This document shows, in pieces, positions 8,748-17,958 of a stretch of 64,000 nt of DNA. Each line of letters opens with the position of its first letter. The first letter of the stretch is position 1. The translations under genes were made by a program, and so were the position numbers. The notes under the pieces are model-generated. The model saw only the letters and a program-made list of their open reading frames with translations. It was not told where the DNA came from and made no database searches. Origin of the DNA: Streptococcus ovuberis (GTDB lineage: Bacteria > Bacillota > Bacilli > Lactobacillales > Streptococcaceae); the NCBI RefSeq assembly GCF_012396585.1, contig NZ_JAAXPR010000006.1, forward strand, positions 28,993 through 92,992, given 5' to 3'.

Positions 8748-9770
8748 ATGAAAGCAGTTGTTGTAAACCCAGAAGGGACCTATGTGGAAGTTGCGGAGCA
8801 CGCCATTCGTGCCCTAGAAGCAGGTGAAGCCCTTGTAGACATTGAGTATTGTGGGGTTTGCCATACAGACTTGCACGTAGCTCAAGGAGACTTTGGCAAG
8901 GTGCCTGGACGTGTTCTTGGGCATGAAGGGATTGGTGTAGTCCGCGAAGTTGCTCCAGACGTGACCAGCCTCAAACCTGGAGACCGTGTATCTGTTGCCT
9001 GGTTCTTTGAAGGCTGTGGACACTGCGAATACTGTACAACCGGTAATGAAACCCTTTGCCGTACCGTTAAAAACGCAGGTTACTCTGTTGACGGAGGCAT
9101 GGCAGAGCAGTGTATCGTAACAGCAGATTATGCGGTTAAGGTACCAGAGGGCCTTGATCCTGCGCAGGCAAGCTCCATCACTTGTGCTGGGGTAACAACT
9201 TACAAGGCCATCAAATGCGCTAAACCAACACCGGGTCAATGGGTAGCCATCTACGGAGCAGGTGGTCTTGGAAACTTAGCCATTCAATACGCTAAAAATG
9301 TCTTCAATTGCCATGTTGTAGCGATTGACATCAATCAAGACAAGCTAGATTTAGCTCTTGAAAGTGGAGCGGACTTTGTAGTCAATGGTCGTGAAGTAGA
9401 GGATGTCGCAGGTCTTATCCAAGAAAAGACTGGTGGTGTTCATATTGCAGTTGTTACCGCAGTTTCTAAGGTAGCCTTCAACCAAGCCATTGACTCTGTT
9501 CGTGCAGCTGGTAAGGTTGTCGCTGTCGGCTTACCATCAGAAACAATGGATGTTCCAATCGTCAAGACTGTCCTTGACGGTATCGAAATCATCGGTTCTC
9601 TGGTTGGTACCCGTAAGGATTTGGAAGAAGCCTTCCAATTTGGAGCAGAAGGTAAGGTTGTTCCAGTTGTTGAAAAACGGCCAGTAGAGGATGCTGTTGC
9701 GGTCTTTGATGAAATGGCTGCAGGCACGATCCAAGGTCGTATGGTATTGGATTTCACCCACTCACATTGA
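8748..9770 (+). CDS. adhP: Zinc-dependent alcohol dehydrogenase AdhP
   Basis: A 340-residue medium-chain dehydrogenase that interconverts ethanol and acetaldehyde with NAD(H). The catalytic zinc ligands are in CGVCHTDLH (Cys38) and GHE (His59). The structural zinc loop has the four cysteines of [16 protein letters not shown]. The Rossmann motif is [22 protein letters not shown] precedes ATG 8748, so the 23 extra in-frame codons upstream, which overlap the promoter, are not used. It is monocistronic, with a Rex-like site upstream and a terminator downstream, fitting a role in redox balance during mixed-acid fermentation. Confidence 0.93.
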   Translation: MKAVVVNPEGTYVEVAEHAIRALEAGEALVDIEYCGVCHTDLHVAQGDFGKVPGRVLGHEGIGVVREVAPDVTSLKPGDRVSVAWFFEGCGHCEYCTTGNETLCRTVKNAGYSVDGGMAEQCIVTADYAVKVPEGLDPAQASSITCAGVTTYKAIKCAKPTPGQWVAIYGAGGLGNLAIQYAKNVFNCHVVAIDINQDKLDLALESGADFVVNGREVEDVAGLIQEKTGGVHIAVVTAVSKVAFNQAIDSVRAAGKVVAVGLPSETMDVPIVKTVLDGIEIIGSLVGTRKDLEEAFQFGAEGKVVPVVEKRPVEDAVAVFDEMAAGTIQGRMVLDFTHSH

Positions 9771-9776
9771 GTTTAA

Positions 9777-9830
9777 GGCTCTATAATTTCTGTAGTGGGT
9801 AGCTCCCCTATGGAGATTATGGAGCTTTTT
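9777..9830 (+). terminator. adhP terminator
   Basis: GCTCTATAATTTC pairs with GGAGATTATGGAGC, followed by TTTTTT. Confidence 0.75.
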
Positions 9831-9856
9831 TGGTGTATCAAAACATACTAAGATTA

Positions 9857-9900
9857 GTAGTGAGGAAATCTCCGACGGGAGAAAATACTCACTACTTTTT
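9857..9900. terminator. Nested hairpin with T-run
   Basis: AGTAGTGAG pairs with CTCACTACT, and inside it TCTCC pairs with GGAGA. A T-run follows (TTTTTC). No gene reads directly into it except adhP from upstream; it may also be the end of an IS relic. Confidence 0.5.
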
Positions 9901-9903
9901 CTT

Positions 9904-10143
9904 TATGTTAAAGTAGTGGTGTCTTGTTAAGTCGCTAGGTCCTTTGACGCTGGACGTCGTAACAAAAACTGAAAGTCACATAATCAAATCAACGCCTTTA
10001 TCGGCATTGACTTGAGGCACTATGAGTCGGGGAACTTCCTTGCCAAGGAACGTATCACCATAGGGGGGGGACATGATAAAAATCCGTTTTCTAATGACAG
10101 TATAACGGAGGCGGAAAGAGTTTTACAGGTACTTCGTTATTAG
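9904..10143. other. Gene-free stretch with unidentified coding debris
   Basis: No intact gene. One forward frame from about 9985 reads INAFIGIDLRHYESGNFLAK and runs to a TAG just before the ISL3 relic. I do not recognise the source protein. A run of eight G residues at about 10063-10070 is unusual and suggests decay. Confidence 0.3.
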
Positions 10144-10470
10144 ATGCTTACAACCTTTCAAACAGTCTTTAAGACCTTTAAAAAATATAAAAAAGACATT
10201 ACTGATGCCCTGGAATTAGCTTACTCCAACGCTAAACTAGAAGCCACGAATAAACTGATCAAAGACATCAAACGAAATGCCTTTGGTTTTAGAAAATTCA
10301 AGAACTTTAAAACTAAAATTTTGATAGCTTTGAATGTGCAAAAAGAGAGAACCAAGCTGATTCTCTCGCGTACATGTTATAAGTCACCGACTACAGTTGA
10401 CAATGAGCCGATTTTGGATGAGTATGACCTAGGGATAGCCAATAAAGCATCAACCCAAAGCTCTCACTAG
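10144..10470 (+). pseudogene. ISL3-family transposase C-terminal relic
   Basis: The 108-codon frame reads TFKKYKKDI, then AYSNAKLEATNKLIKDIKRN, AFGFRKFKNFKTKILIAL and a basic tail. The NAKLEATNKLIKxIKRxAFGF(R)xFxNFK block is the conserved C-terminus of ISL3-type (IS1193/IS1167-like) transposases. The N-terminal zinc finger, HTH and most of the DDE domain are absent, so it is non-functional. The last 25 codons run into the IS end. The same C-terminus appears on the other strand at the right edge of the window. Confidence 0.8.
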
Positions 10471-10497
10471 GCTGATACACCTAATGAGGGCTTTGGG
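10454..10497. terminator. Long hairpin at the ISL3 relic end
   Basis: CCCAAAGCTCTCACTAGG pairs with CCTAATGAGGGCTTTGGG (two wobble pairs), followed by ATTAGTTTTT. It probably serves as a terminator for the IS or for read-through into malT, which ends nearby on the other strand. Confidence 0.6.
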
Positions 10498-10625
10498 ATT
10501 AGTTTTTATATCTGGTGTGAGAGCCAAGCAACTGGTTCCTTCAAGTCTATTGTTCATCCAACCGATGAACAGTGTGAGTCGATTGAACTGAGAAAACGCA
10601 ATAAAGAACTCGAAATGCAGTTCAA

Positions 10626-12791
10626 TTATAGGATAACTTTGGCGACAAGGGTTTCTTTTGTAGCTTCACCCTCTGTTACAAGCGTCACAGATTGGATTTC
10701 TGCTGTATTGGTAAAGACAACCACTGTTGTCGCCTCACGACCGGCTGATTTTATCGCTTCTATGTCGGCAACCAAAAGTAAATCACCTGCTGCCACACGC
10801 TGACCATCGATAACCTTGGTAGAGAATGGCGCACCATTGAGTGCTACTGTATCAAGACCAACATGGATCAAAACCTCCAAGCCCTCGTCTGTTAAAAGAC
10901 CTACTGCATGTTTAGTTGGAAAGACGCTGGTTACAAGCCCTGATACAGGGGCATAGATCGCGCCATGAGCTGGTTCTACTGCATAACCATCTCCCATCAT
11001 TTTTTGTGCAAAAACCGGATCTTTGACGTCTGAAATTGAAATAATCTGTCCTTGTGCAACTGAGTGAACAGACACTGTTACTCCTTTAAAGGCATCTTGA
11101 TTGGCTTCTTCTGAATGCTTTTGGATGACTGTTTTGGGGATTGTGACTCCTGAATCTAACAAGTCCTGTATATCTGATTTTAGAACATCAGCCTTAGGAC
11201 CATAAACAGCTTGAACACCAGAATTCTTAACAATCAATCCCATGGCACCAGCTTGTTTCCAAGCAAGTTCTGAACCAACTTGCTTTATGTCTCTCACACT
11301 AACGCGTAGACGGGTCATGCAGGCGTCGACATCTTCAATGTTTTCCCGACCACCTAGGAGGTTAATAATTTGAACAGCCTGAGAATTGGCATTTGCCACT
11401 TCTCCTCCTGTTTGGATGCTGTCGGTTGCCTCCGTATCATAATTGCCATTGCGACCAGCAGTTGCTAGATTGAATTTCTTAATCATGAAGTTAGCAATCA
11501 GGTACATGATGACAGCGAAGAGAGCAGAAACCCAGATAAAGTTAATCAGGTCCATCCCAATACCTGCCTTCAATGCCATTGGTGTACGTGTTAGAAATTC
11601 AATATTCCCAAACGAATGAACGCGGAGATTAACAAGGTCTGCCATGGCGAATGCCGCACCCTGCACCAGCGCATAGACAATGTAAAGTGGCAGAGCGGCA
11701 AACATAAACATGAATTCGATCGGTTCGGTAACACCTGTTAGAAAAACTGCGAGTGCAGATGAAATAAACATCCCTTTGTACTTCTTCATCTTATCCCGGT
11801 CTACATTACGATACATAGCCAAGGTCAAACCCATAAGAATGCCAGACGAACCAATCATTTGGCCAACCTTGAAACGTGCAGGGGTGATGGTTGCTAATAG
11901 GTCATTATACTGAGCCGTATCTCCGACACCTTTCAGATTGATCAAGTCCGTAATCCAAGCTAGCCAGAGAGGGTCTTGACCAAAAACCTGACTACCAGCT
12001 TGAGCTCCAGTCAAAACGTCATAAGTGCCCCCCAGTGATGTGTAGTTCATTGGAATCGTCAACATATGATGAAGGCCAAACGGCAAGAGCAAGCGTTCTA
12101 AAGTTCCGTAGACAAAGGGAGCTAAAATCGGTGCTGTATCTTGTGAATTGGCAATCCATTTCCCAAAGCTATTGATCCCTGTCTGAACGACTGGCCAAAA
12201 AACTGCCAAGGCAAGAGCGACAATAACTGAGCGGTAAATAACGACGAAAGGAACAAAGCGTTTGCCATTAAAGAAGGTTAGAACATCTGGTAACTTACGG
12301 TAACTGTAATATTTGTTAAAGGCTGTTGCCCCAACAAAACCAGCGATGATTCCGATGAAGACTCCCATATTCAGAGCAGGCTGACCAAGGATATTCACGA
12401 AATAGCCATTGACCGGAATCTGCGTCCCAAAAACCGTTTGAACTGTCGCTTCTGAATCTGCCAACATGTCCGTTGTCACACCGAAAAAGTTTCCTGTGAT
12501 CAGGTTCATCAAGATAAAGGCGAGACCAGCTGAGAAGGCACCACCTGCCCTTTCTTTAGCCCAGCTCCCACCGATTGCTAGGGCAAAAAGCAAGTGAAGA
12601 TTGCCGATAATCCCCCAACCAATTTGGGCCACGATGTTTCCGATGCGGGCCAAAATTTCTGATTCAGGACTGATTAAAGGAATTGAATTTCCGATACTCA
12701 CCATCAAACCGGCCGCAGGCATAACTGCGATCACGACCATCAAACATTTCCCGAATTTTTGCCAAAATTCGAAACTCAATAATTTTTTCAT
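10626..12791 (-). CDS. malT: Maltose PTS transporter, EIICBA (MalT-type)
   Basis: A 721-residue fused PTS permease that imports and phosphorylates its sugar. Residues about 1-430 are the EIIC membrane domain of the glucose/glucoside superfamily. Residues about 460-545 are EIIB with the active cysteine in DVDACMTRLRVSV. Residues about 590-721 are EIIA of the Glc type, with the phospho-accepting His in VLIHVGLDTVALNG. On sequence alone it could be PtsG. The operon partners malQ and a MapP-like phosphatase favour maltose, giving maltose 6'-phosphate inside the cell. It starts 10 bp after mapP and is last in the malQ-mapP-malT operon. Its EIIA may also serve the EIIA-less permeases elsewhere in this window. 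Confidence 0.82.
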   Translation of the reverse strand: MKKLLSFEFWQKFGKCLMVVIAVMPAAGLMVSIGNSIPLISPESEILARIGNIVAQIGWGIIGNLHLLFALAIGGSWAKERAGGAFSAGLAFILMNLITGNFFGVTTDMLADSEATVQTVFGTQIPVNGYFVNILGQPALNMGVFIGIIAGFVGATAFNKYYSYRKLPDVLTFFNGKRFVPFVVIYRSVIVALALAVFWPVVQTGINSFGKWIANSQDTAPILAPFVYGTLERLLLPFGLHHMLTIPMNYTSLGGTYDVLTGAQAGSQVFGQDPLWLAWITDLINLKGVGDTAQYNDLLATITPARFKVGQMIGSSGILMGLTLAMYRNVDRDKMKKYKGMFISSALAVFLTGVTEPIEFMFMFAALPLYIVYALVQGAAFAMADLVNLRVHSFGNIEFLTRTPMALKAGIGMDLINFIWVSALFAVIMYLIANFMIKKFNLATAGRNGNYDTEATDSIQTGGEVANANSQAVQIINLLGGRENIEDVDACMTRLRVSVRDIKQVGSELAWKQAGAMGLIVKNSGVQAVYGPKADVLKSDIQDLLDSGVTIPKTVIQKHSEEANQDAFKGVTVSVHSVAQGQIISISDVKDPVFAQKMMGDGYAVEPAHGAIYAPVSGLVTSVFPTKHAVGLLTDEGLEVLIHVGLDTVALNGAPFSTKVIDGQRVAAGDLLLVADIEAIKSAGREATTVVVFTNTAEIQSVTLVTEGEATKETLVAKVIL

Positions 12792-12801
12792 CTGATTGCT
12801 C

Positions 12802-13593
12802 CTAAATGTTTATTATCATCTCAATACCAAAGTGGTCTGAGATGGCTTGTTTATTGTTTCCATTAAAAATGACCTGACTAGATAGAACTTCCCTTTCTTG
12901 ATTCAAGAAGATGTAATCTAAACGCTTTTCCTGAGTATTCCCATCCCATCCGTCAATAGCCTTTTCAACAGTAATTCCTGAATCCTTGACATGGGCTAGT
13001 TCAAACCCGTCATAGAGGCCAAGGGATTTGATCGCCTCATAGGCTGGTCTATCCGAAACAGCATCTGTGTTAAAGTCTCCAAGTAGAATTTTTAGGACTG
13101 GCTGATCTGTTCGCTTGACGATCGCCGCAATATTCTCCAGTTGATCTTCTCCGGGACTATTGGGTAAATTGATATGGCAAGAATAGCAAGTGATTAATTG
13201 CCCGTTATAAGATACGGTTACGCCCAAAACCTTTCGAGATAAAATAGAATCTAGGGTTCGATGGCGACTACAATAAAAGGTATCTACCTCGTAAACCGGA
13301 AGTTTAGTCAAGATGGCAATTCCTTCATCATAACGGTCATAGCCAATATGTGAATTGCTCCAAAAATAAGAATAGCACGGTCCAACCAAGCTCTCCAAGT
13401 GCTCCAAAACCTTTAGACCGTAATTATCAGCCTTTAGCTCTCGACTGACATAAGGAGCCGTAATGCTCTGATTGACTTCCTGAAGCGCAACCACATCGTA
13501 GTCTTTTTCAGCAATAACCCTAGCCAACTCTTCAATTTTATCTTCTTGATGGTCTTCCAACCAGGCATGAACATTGATTGTTAAGAACTTCAC
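12802..13593 (-). CDS. mapP: Maltose 6'-phosphate phosphatase (MapP-like; EEP fold)
   Basis: A 263-residue member of the endonuclease/exonuclease/phosphatase superfamily. The visible metal and catalytic motifs are TINVHAW (N), ALQEVNQ (metal Glu), LLGDFNTDA (GDFN) and ISDHFGIE (SDH). The same fold is used by the enterococcal MapP, which removes the phosphate from PTS-imported maltose 6'-phosphate so that maltose can enter the amylomaltase route. Placement between a PTS permease gene and malQ, with 9-10 bp gaps on both sides, is the same logic, so MapP is the best call. A nuclease role cannot be excluded by motif alone. Confidence 0.72.
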   Translation of the reverse strand: MKFLTINVHAWLEDHQEDKIEELARVIAEKDYDVVALQEVNQSITAPYVSRELKADNYGLKVLEHLESLVGPCYSYFWSNSHIGYDRYDEGIAILTKLPVYEVDTFYCSRHRTLDSILSRKVLGVTVSYNGQLITCYSCHINLPNSPGEDQLENIAAIVKRTDQPVLKILLGDFNTDAVSDRPAYEAIKSLGLYDGFELAHVKDSGITVEKAIDGWDGNTQEKRLDYIFLNQEREVLSSQVIFNGNNKQAISDHFGIEMIINI

Positions 13594-13602
13594 GTTTGTC
13601 TC

Positions 13603-15111
13603 CTAACTATTTGATACGTTTTCCCGTTGGTAGAGAAGGGTGATGCGAGCCAAAAATTCTTTATGAGTTTGGGTCAAATCTTCTTTTTTCATACGCCATT
13701 GCCAATTACCACCGATAGTTGATGGGAAATTCATACGGCTGTCTGCGTCTAAGTCCAAGATATCCTGCATACTAGCGATAGCTATGTTACTGACTGTTCC
13801 AAAAAGTACTCGCAAGATGGCTTGATTCACTGGCTCAATTGGTTTACGATTACTGTAGGCGTCCACATACTCTTTTTGTTCAGGGCTCAATTTCTGATAC
13901 CAATCATTGACCACCTCGTTGTCATGGGTGCCAATATAGGCGACCGAATGCGGAACACATCGATGAGGTGCATCAATGCTCTTGCCAGTTATGTCACTCA
14001 AGCCAAACTCCAAAATCTTCATACCAGGATATCCACAGTCACTTAGCAGTTGGCGGGCTTTGGAATCAATATTGCCTAAGTCCTCTGCGATAATCGGAAG
14101 ATCTCCAAGAGTTTCCTTGATGGTTTTAAACAGGCTGTAGCCTGGACCCGGTTCCCAAGTACCTTCTTTAGCCACTTTGGCCCTTCCATCAACTTGCCAA
14201 AAATCAGAGAAGCCCTTAAAATGATCAATCCGTAGAACATCATAAAGCTTAAAACTCTCGCGAATCCGATAAATCCACCAGTTAAATCCTGTTCGTTCGT
14301 GCGCTTCCCAATCATAAAGTGGGTTGCCCCACAGCTGGCCATCCGTACTGAATTGATCCGCAGGGACACCAGCTACATAAGTTGGTTTGCGGGATTCATC
14401 TAACTTGAAGAGTTCTGGCTTGGTCCAGACTTCTACACTATCTGCAGAAACATAAATGGGCATATCCCCAATAATCTTGATATGACGCTGATTGGCGTAA
14501 GTTTTCAATGCTTTCCACTGGGTAAAGAAAAAATATTGACAAACTTTGAAGTAGGTTATCTGATTGGCTAGTAGCGACCGGTAATTGGACAAGGCTGCCT
14601 CGTCTCGCGCAAGGATTGCCTGATCTTCCCACTCTTGTAGGGCGCGATTGCCAAATGTTTCCTTGATGGCCATGAATTCTGCATAGTCAGCTAGCCAACT
14701 GCTATGCTCTGTTTCAAAGGCAAGCAAACGCTCTCTGTTCTCACTATTGTTCAAAAAGCGGTTAACAGCTTTGGCTAAAATAGGACGACGCACCCGATCA
14801 ATTAACACATAATCCACTCGATCTTTCCTATCCCCAAAGTCAATCTTTTCCAAATCTAAAGATTCCAGAAGCCCTTGGTCTTTTAAGAGAGCAAAGTCAA
14901 TCAAATGAGTGTTCCCAGCGATAGCTGAGAAGGATTGATAGGGAGAATCGCCATAACTCGTTGTTGTTAGTGGTAAAATCTGCCAGTAAGTTTGTTTCGT
15001 CTCAACCAGAAAATCAACGAAATCATAAGCTGACTGGCCAAAAGAACCGATACCATATTCCCCCGGAAGTGATGTAATGTGCATCAGCACCCCGCTGGTT
15101 CGCTGTGTCAT
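13603..15111 (-). CDS. malQ: 4-alpha-glucanotransferase (amylomaltase) MalQ
   Basis: A 502-residue GH77 enzyme that transfers glucosyl units between malto-oligosaccharides and releases glucose. Motifs: SGVLMHITSLPGEYGIGSFG at the N-terminus, LRIDHFKGF (nucleophile Asp), IIAEDLG (acid/base Glu) and YIGTHDNE (stabilising Asp). A longer frame opens at 15138, but that ATG overlaps the -10 box of the promoter. The start at 15111 has GGAA upstream and the conserved MTxRxSGVLMH N-terminus. It is first in the operon with mapP and malT, so maltose freed by MapP is its probable substrate. Confidence 0.93.
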   Translation of the reverse strand: MTQRTSGVLMHITSLPGEYGIGSFGQSAYDFVDFLVETKQTYWQILPLTTTSYGDSPYQSFSAIAGNTHLIDFALLKDQGLLESLDLEKIDFGDRKDRVDYVLIDRVRRPILAKAVNRFLNNSENRERLLAFETEHSSWLADYAEFMAIKETFGNRALQEWEDQAILARDEAALSNYRSLLANQITYFKVCQYFFFTQWKALKTYANQRHIKIIGDMPIYVSADSVEVWTKPELFKLDESRKPTYVAGVPADQFSTDGQLWGNPLYDWEAHERTGFNWWIYRIRESFKLYDVLRIDHFKGFSDFWQVDGRAKVAKEGTWEPGPGYSLFKTIKETLGDLPIIAEDLGNIDSKARQLLSDCGYPGMKILEFGLSDITGKSIDAPHRCVPHSVAYIGTHDNEVVNDWYQKLSPEQKEYVDAYSNRKPIEPVNQAILRVLFGTVSNIAIASMQDILDLDADSRMNFPSTIGGNWQWRMKKEDLTQTHKEFLARITLLYQRENVSNS

Positions 15112-15136
15112 AACTTTTTCCTTTCTTTTGTATTTC

Positions 15137-15200
15137 ATTTTACCGGAAGCGCTTTAATTTGTCAATAACTTTTCCGTAATAATTTTTGTGTTTTCCGTAA
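15137..15200 (-). promoter_or_regulatory. malQ operon promoter, cre-like site and direct repeats
   Basis: Minus strand: TTGACA (15165-15160) and TAAAAT (15142-15137), 17-bp spacing. The spacer holds ATTAAAGCGCTTCCG, two mismatches from the CcpA cre consensus. Upstream, TTACGGAAA occurs twice (plus-strand TTTCCGTAA at 15171 and 15192), 21 bp apart on one DNA face, and may bind the adjacent GntR regulator. Confidence 0.65.
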
Positions 15201-15307
15201 AAACTCTTTTTGATGATTCCCACCTCAAAATTCAAAGTATTCTCTTTTTTTTAATACTCTTTTATGGTAAACTTAAAAAAAACTACCTTTAGTCAGGAAG
15301 TCTTTAG

Positions 15308-16015
15308 ATGAGTAAATATAAAAAAGTGTACACAGATATTAAAAATAAGATCGAACAAGCCATCTGGAAAGCTAACGACGAACTGCCAACAGAGAATGAA
15401 TTGATGGATATGTACTCTTATTCCAAAGATACTATCAGGAAAGCCTTATCCATGCTGGAGTTAGAAGGATATATTCAGAAACGTCAAGGTAGAAATTCTA
15501 TTGTCCTAGACCATAACCACATGAAAAAGCAGTATGTCTCTGAACTCAAGACTGCTAGTGAGTTAAACCGACTTGCGCTCCACAACATTGAAACTGAGAT
15601 GACCGACCTCTATATTGTTCAAGGCCAACCTGATTTGATGGAAACCTTTGGAGTAGATGAGGCCGTTGATTTCTATCGCGTTGGTCGGGTAAGGACTATT
15701 GATGGGGAGCGTTCAGAGTATGAGATTTCTTACTTTGATCGCCGCATCATTCCCTTTCTCAACCGTAGGATAGCAGAAGGGTCTATTTATCGGTATTTGG
15801 AGGAAGAGCTAGGCTTAACTATTTCTCATTCTCGCCGTGAAATCTCCTTTCGCCATGCCAATGAAGAAGAGAGAGCGTTGATGGACTTAGGTGACTATGA
15901 AATGGTCGTGGTGGTTAAGAGCATAGCTTATCTAACCAGTGGACAAATTTTCCAGATCGATACCATCAGCTATCGGCCAGATAAGGTAAGCTTTATCTCT
16001 ATTGCTAAACGATAA
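15308..16015 (+). CDS. GntR/HutC-family regulator (TreR-like, UTRA domain)
   Basis: A 235-residue regulator. Residues 1-70 form the GntR winged helix (PTENELMDMYSYSKDTIRKAL, with the wing IQKRQGRNSIV). Residues about 90-230 form the UTRA effector domain that usually binds a phosphosugar. The overall form matches streptococcal TreR (about 237 residues), but no trehalose genes are present. It stands divergent from malQ-mapP-malT with about 170 bp between them, so control of that operon is likely, with a phosphorylated disaccharide as candidate effector. This position is more often held by a LacI-type MalR. Confidence 0.82.
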   Translation: MSKYKKVYTDIKNKIEQAIWKANDELPTENELMDMYSYSKDTIRKALSMLELEGYIQKRQGRNSIVLDHNHMKKQYVSELKTASELNRLALHNIETEMTDLYIVQGQPDLMETFGVDEAVDFYRVGRVRTIDGERSEYEISYFDRRIIPFLNRRIAEGSIYRYLEEELGLTISHSRREISFRHANEEERALMDLGDYEMVVVVKSIAYLTSGQIFQIDTISYRPDKVSFISIAKR

Positions 16016-16057
16016 TCAGCGAAACATTACTGGATTTTAAAACGGATATTCCCATGC

Positions 16058-16372
16058 TTATAATCTAAGATTGATGTGTTTGTCAATTACCATAGAGTAC
16101 TCTTGCGTTTTGAATAACCCACAAAAACTAGATATGTTAATTCGCGAGGGGATATTGACTATGTGGTCTGGTGTTAAATGTCTTTTGGTCGCTTGGATAT
16201 CTATGCGACTACACAAGCGATGAAATAGTTTACCTAAACTACTTCGACAGTAATTATAGATTGCTTTTCGTCCATACTTAGAGGTGAACACAACGGCATA
16301 CATATTTTCACGATGCTTACATATGTACGTTAGCTCTGCCCCATTTTCGTTTACATTATAATAAAATTTCAT
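16058..16372 (-). pseudogene. IS200-type TnpA relic
   Basis: The frame reads NMYAVVFTSKYGRKAIYNYC, SSLGKLFHRLCSRIDIQATKRHL and TPDHIVNIPSRINISSFCG. This follows the Y1 transposase pattern (H-x-VFxxKYRRKxI, EGHLMPDHVHMLVxIPPxxSVSSFMG), but with the HUH motif and surrounding residues eroded (TPDHIVN for MPDHVHM) and the catalytic tyrosine helix missing. It is a decayed IS200 copy. Confidence 0.7.
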
Positions 16373-16768
16373 GAGAAGATATAACTTTTGTGAAAACGGT
16401 TATCTGAAAATGTTTTTTTCTCCATATGTTTGATGTGGGTAAACACAATGTGGTAGAACACATCCGTTCTTGTTCAAGTATTGGGTCCATAATTTTTCAA
16501 ATTTCTACGATGAATATAGCCTCTGTATAAATTATAGAGCCTTTTTGGGCGTAGTAAAGAGCCTAAACAATTTAGATAAATTGTTTAGGCCCGTTGTAAA
16601 ATGAAGTGCAACAGAAAAGACAACTACATCTGCTATACTGAAAGTTGTTAAACCAGTAGATGTAATAACAATCTGTCTATGCTTGTGTTGAGATTTAATG
16701 ATTACACATTTCATCAGACTTAGAAGCAGATATTAAAATGTATCATGATTGATCCTTTGCCTGATGTA
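16373..16768. repeat. Gene-free stretch with hairpins
   Basis: Contains a terminator-like stem CTCTGTA/TATAGAG (16521-16541) with a T-run after GCC. It also has a perfect 12-bp inverted repeat, GCCTAAACAATT/AATTGTTTAGGC, at 16561-16590 with a 6-nt loop, and a pair ACATCT/AGATGT further right. No credible gene: the 60-codon minus-strand frame crossing both hairpins has no ribosome site. The structures may be IS ends. Confidence 0.5.
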
Positions 16769-17734
16769 TTAGTCTTCATAAAGAAGTTTTCCGGTTTTAT
16801 TAAACTGATTAAAACCGTGAATAAAAGCTTGTTTAGTTAATTGCCAATTGTTATGTGGGAAAAAATTAATCATATGATCCAGCATCTCAATCATATTCTC
16901 AGCTTTTTTAAGAGCCTGTAGATTATTTTGCATCAGCCAGAGGAAAATTTCTTCCATATCAAGCTCTACCATTCTAAGTAGGAGTAAATTGCTGGCGACT
17001 GGAGATGGTGTGACTGTTGCTCTAGCCTTGTTAATCAGGTCTTGAGAATGCAGATACAATTCAAGAGCAGAGAGGTATTTGACCATATAGACCACGTCAG
17101 TAATCGCACGAAAAGCCAAACGGTAGTCATTGCTTTGGCAGGCTTTTTTGAGATTAGCTAGGACAGTCTCTGTGTAGGCCAACTGCTCTTTAAGAGGCAA
17201 TTTTGGGAAGATAAGCAAAAGCAATTGTCCTTCGTAGGTGTTGAGGCAAAGGTTATGCTTTAACATGTGAGAAATGAAAGGTTTTAAGTTACGGCTCTCA
17301 AGAACACCTGGAGAATTACTGTGAGATAGGAGTAACCATTCAAAGAAAATTTCTTTAATAAAAGGATTATCTTCATAGTAATCTTCTAATTCTTCTTGGA
17401 GTTGTTTTTTCATGCTACCCCATGTGTAATTATTGCTTTGAGTACTACGCAAATTCCAGAACATTTTTTGAGCAGAGGCCGTTTGCTCTCCAGGATAATC
17501 TCCCATAAAATCGATCCATTCAACACCGATAGAAATTAGCAAGCGGTTGAAGGTAACAATTGACACGGTGGTTTTACCGAGTTCAAACTGGCTGAGAGCT
17601 TGGGGACTCAAAATGTTTCCCGCTGCTTCTTTAAGCGAATAGCCCCGTCTTTCACGCCAAGATCGGAAGTGAGGACCGAAAAGTTGTTGTTTTGCTACAA
17701 GGCTAATTTTTTTAGTTTGCGTCTGCTCTGTCAT
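16769..17734 (-). CDS. Rgg/GadR/MutR-family regulator
   Basis: A 321-residue protein with an N-terminal XRE-type HTH (FRSWRERRGYSLKEAAGNIL, SPQALSQFELGKTTVSI) and a C-terminal all-helical repeat domain typical of Rgg proteins, which bind short hydrophobic peptides. It is somewhat longer at the N-terminus than usual (about 22 residues before the HTH). It is divergent from an LPXTG surface-protein gene with 224 bp between them, so that gene is its most likely target. No convincing pheromone gene with a ribosome site is visible nearby. Confidence 0.83.
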   Translation of the reverse strand: MTEQTQTKKISLVAKQQLFGPHFRSWRERRGYSLKEAAGNILSPQALSQFELGKTTVSIVTFNRLLISIGVEWIDFMGDYPGEQTASAQKMFWNLRSTQSNNYTWGSMKKQLQEELEDYYEDNPFIKEIFFEWLLLSHSNSPGVLESRNLKPFISHMLKHNLCLNTYEGQLLLLIFPKLPLKEQLAYTETVLANLKKACQSNDYRLAFRAITDVVYMVKYLSALELYLHSQDLINKARATVTPSPVASNLLLLRMVELDMEEIFLWLMQNNLQALKKAENMIEMLDHMINFFPHNNWQLTKQAFIHGFNQFNKTGKLLYED

Positions 17735-17958
17735 TTTTGTCCATCCTTATCCTGATAACTAGTTCCATTGTAACATAGATAGGGTAACTTATTGGGGCTT
17801 GCTCAAGTACTCCTTTAAATTTATCGCCAAAATCCCTCCAATGAAATGATTTTTGAACTTTTTGAAAGTGGAACTTGATAAAACTATTTTAGCTATTTTA
17901 TTTTTTGTAAAATAAAGTAGAGAAGTTATTATCTCAAAAAACAAACAGGAGTTCTTTT

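Noticed and set aside
16532..16714. 60-codon minus-strand frame downstream of the Rgg gene
   Set aside because: It crosses two hairpins, lacks a ribosome site and has no recognisable sequence.
17868..17915. Short frame opening with GTG (VELDKTILAILFFVK) next to the Rgg gene, resembling a short hydrophobic pheromone peptide
   Set aside because: No ribosome-binding site, no ATG, and AT-rich promoter-like sequence; hydrophobic codons are expected by chance here.
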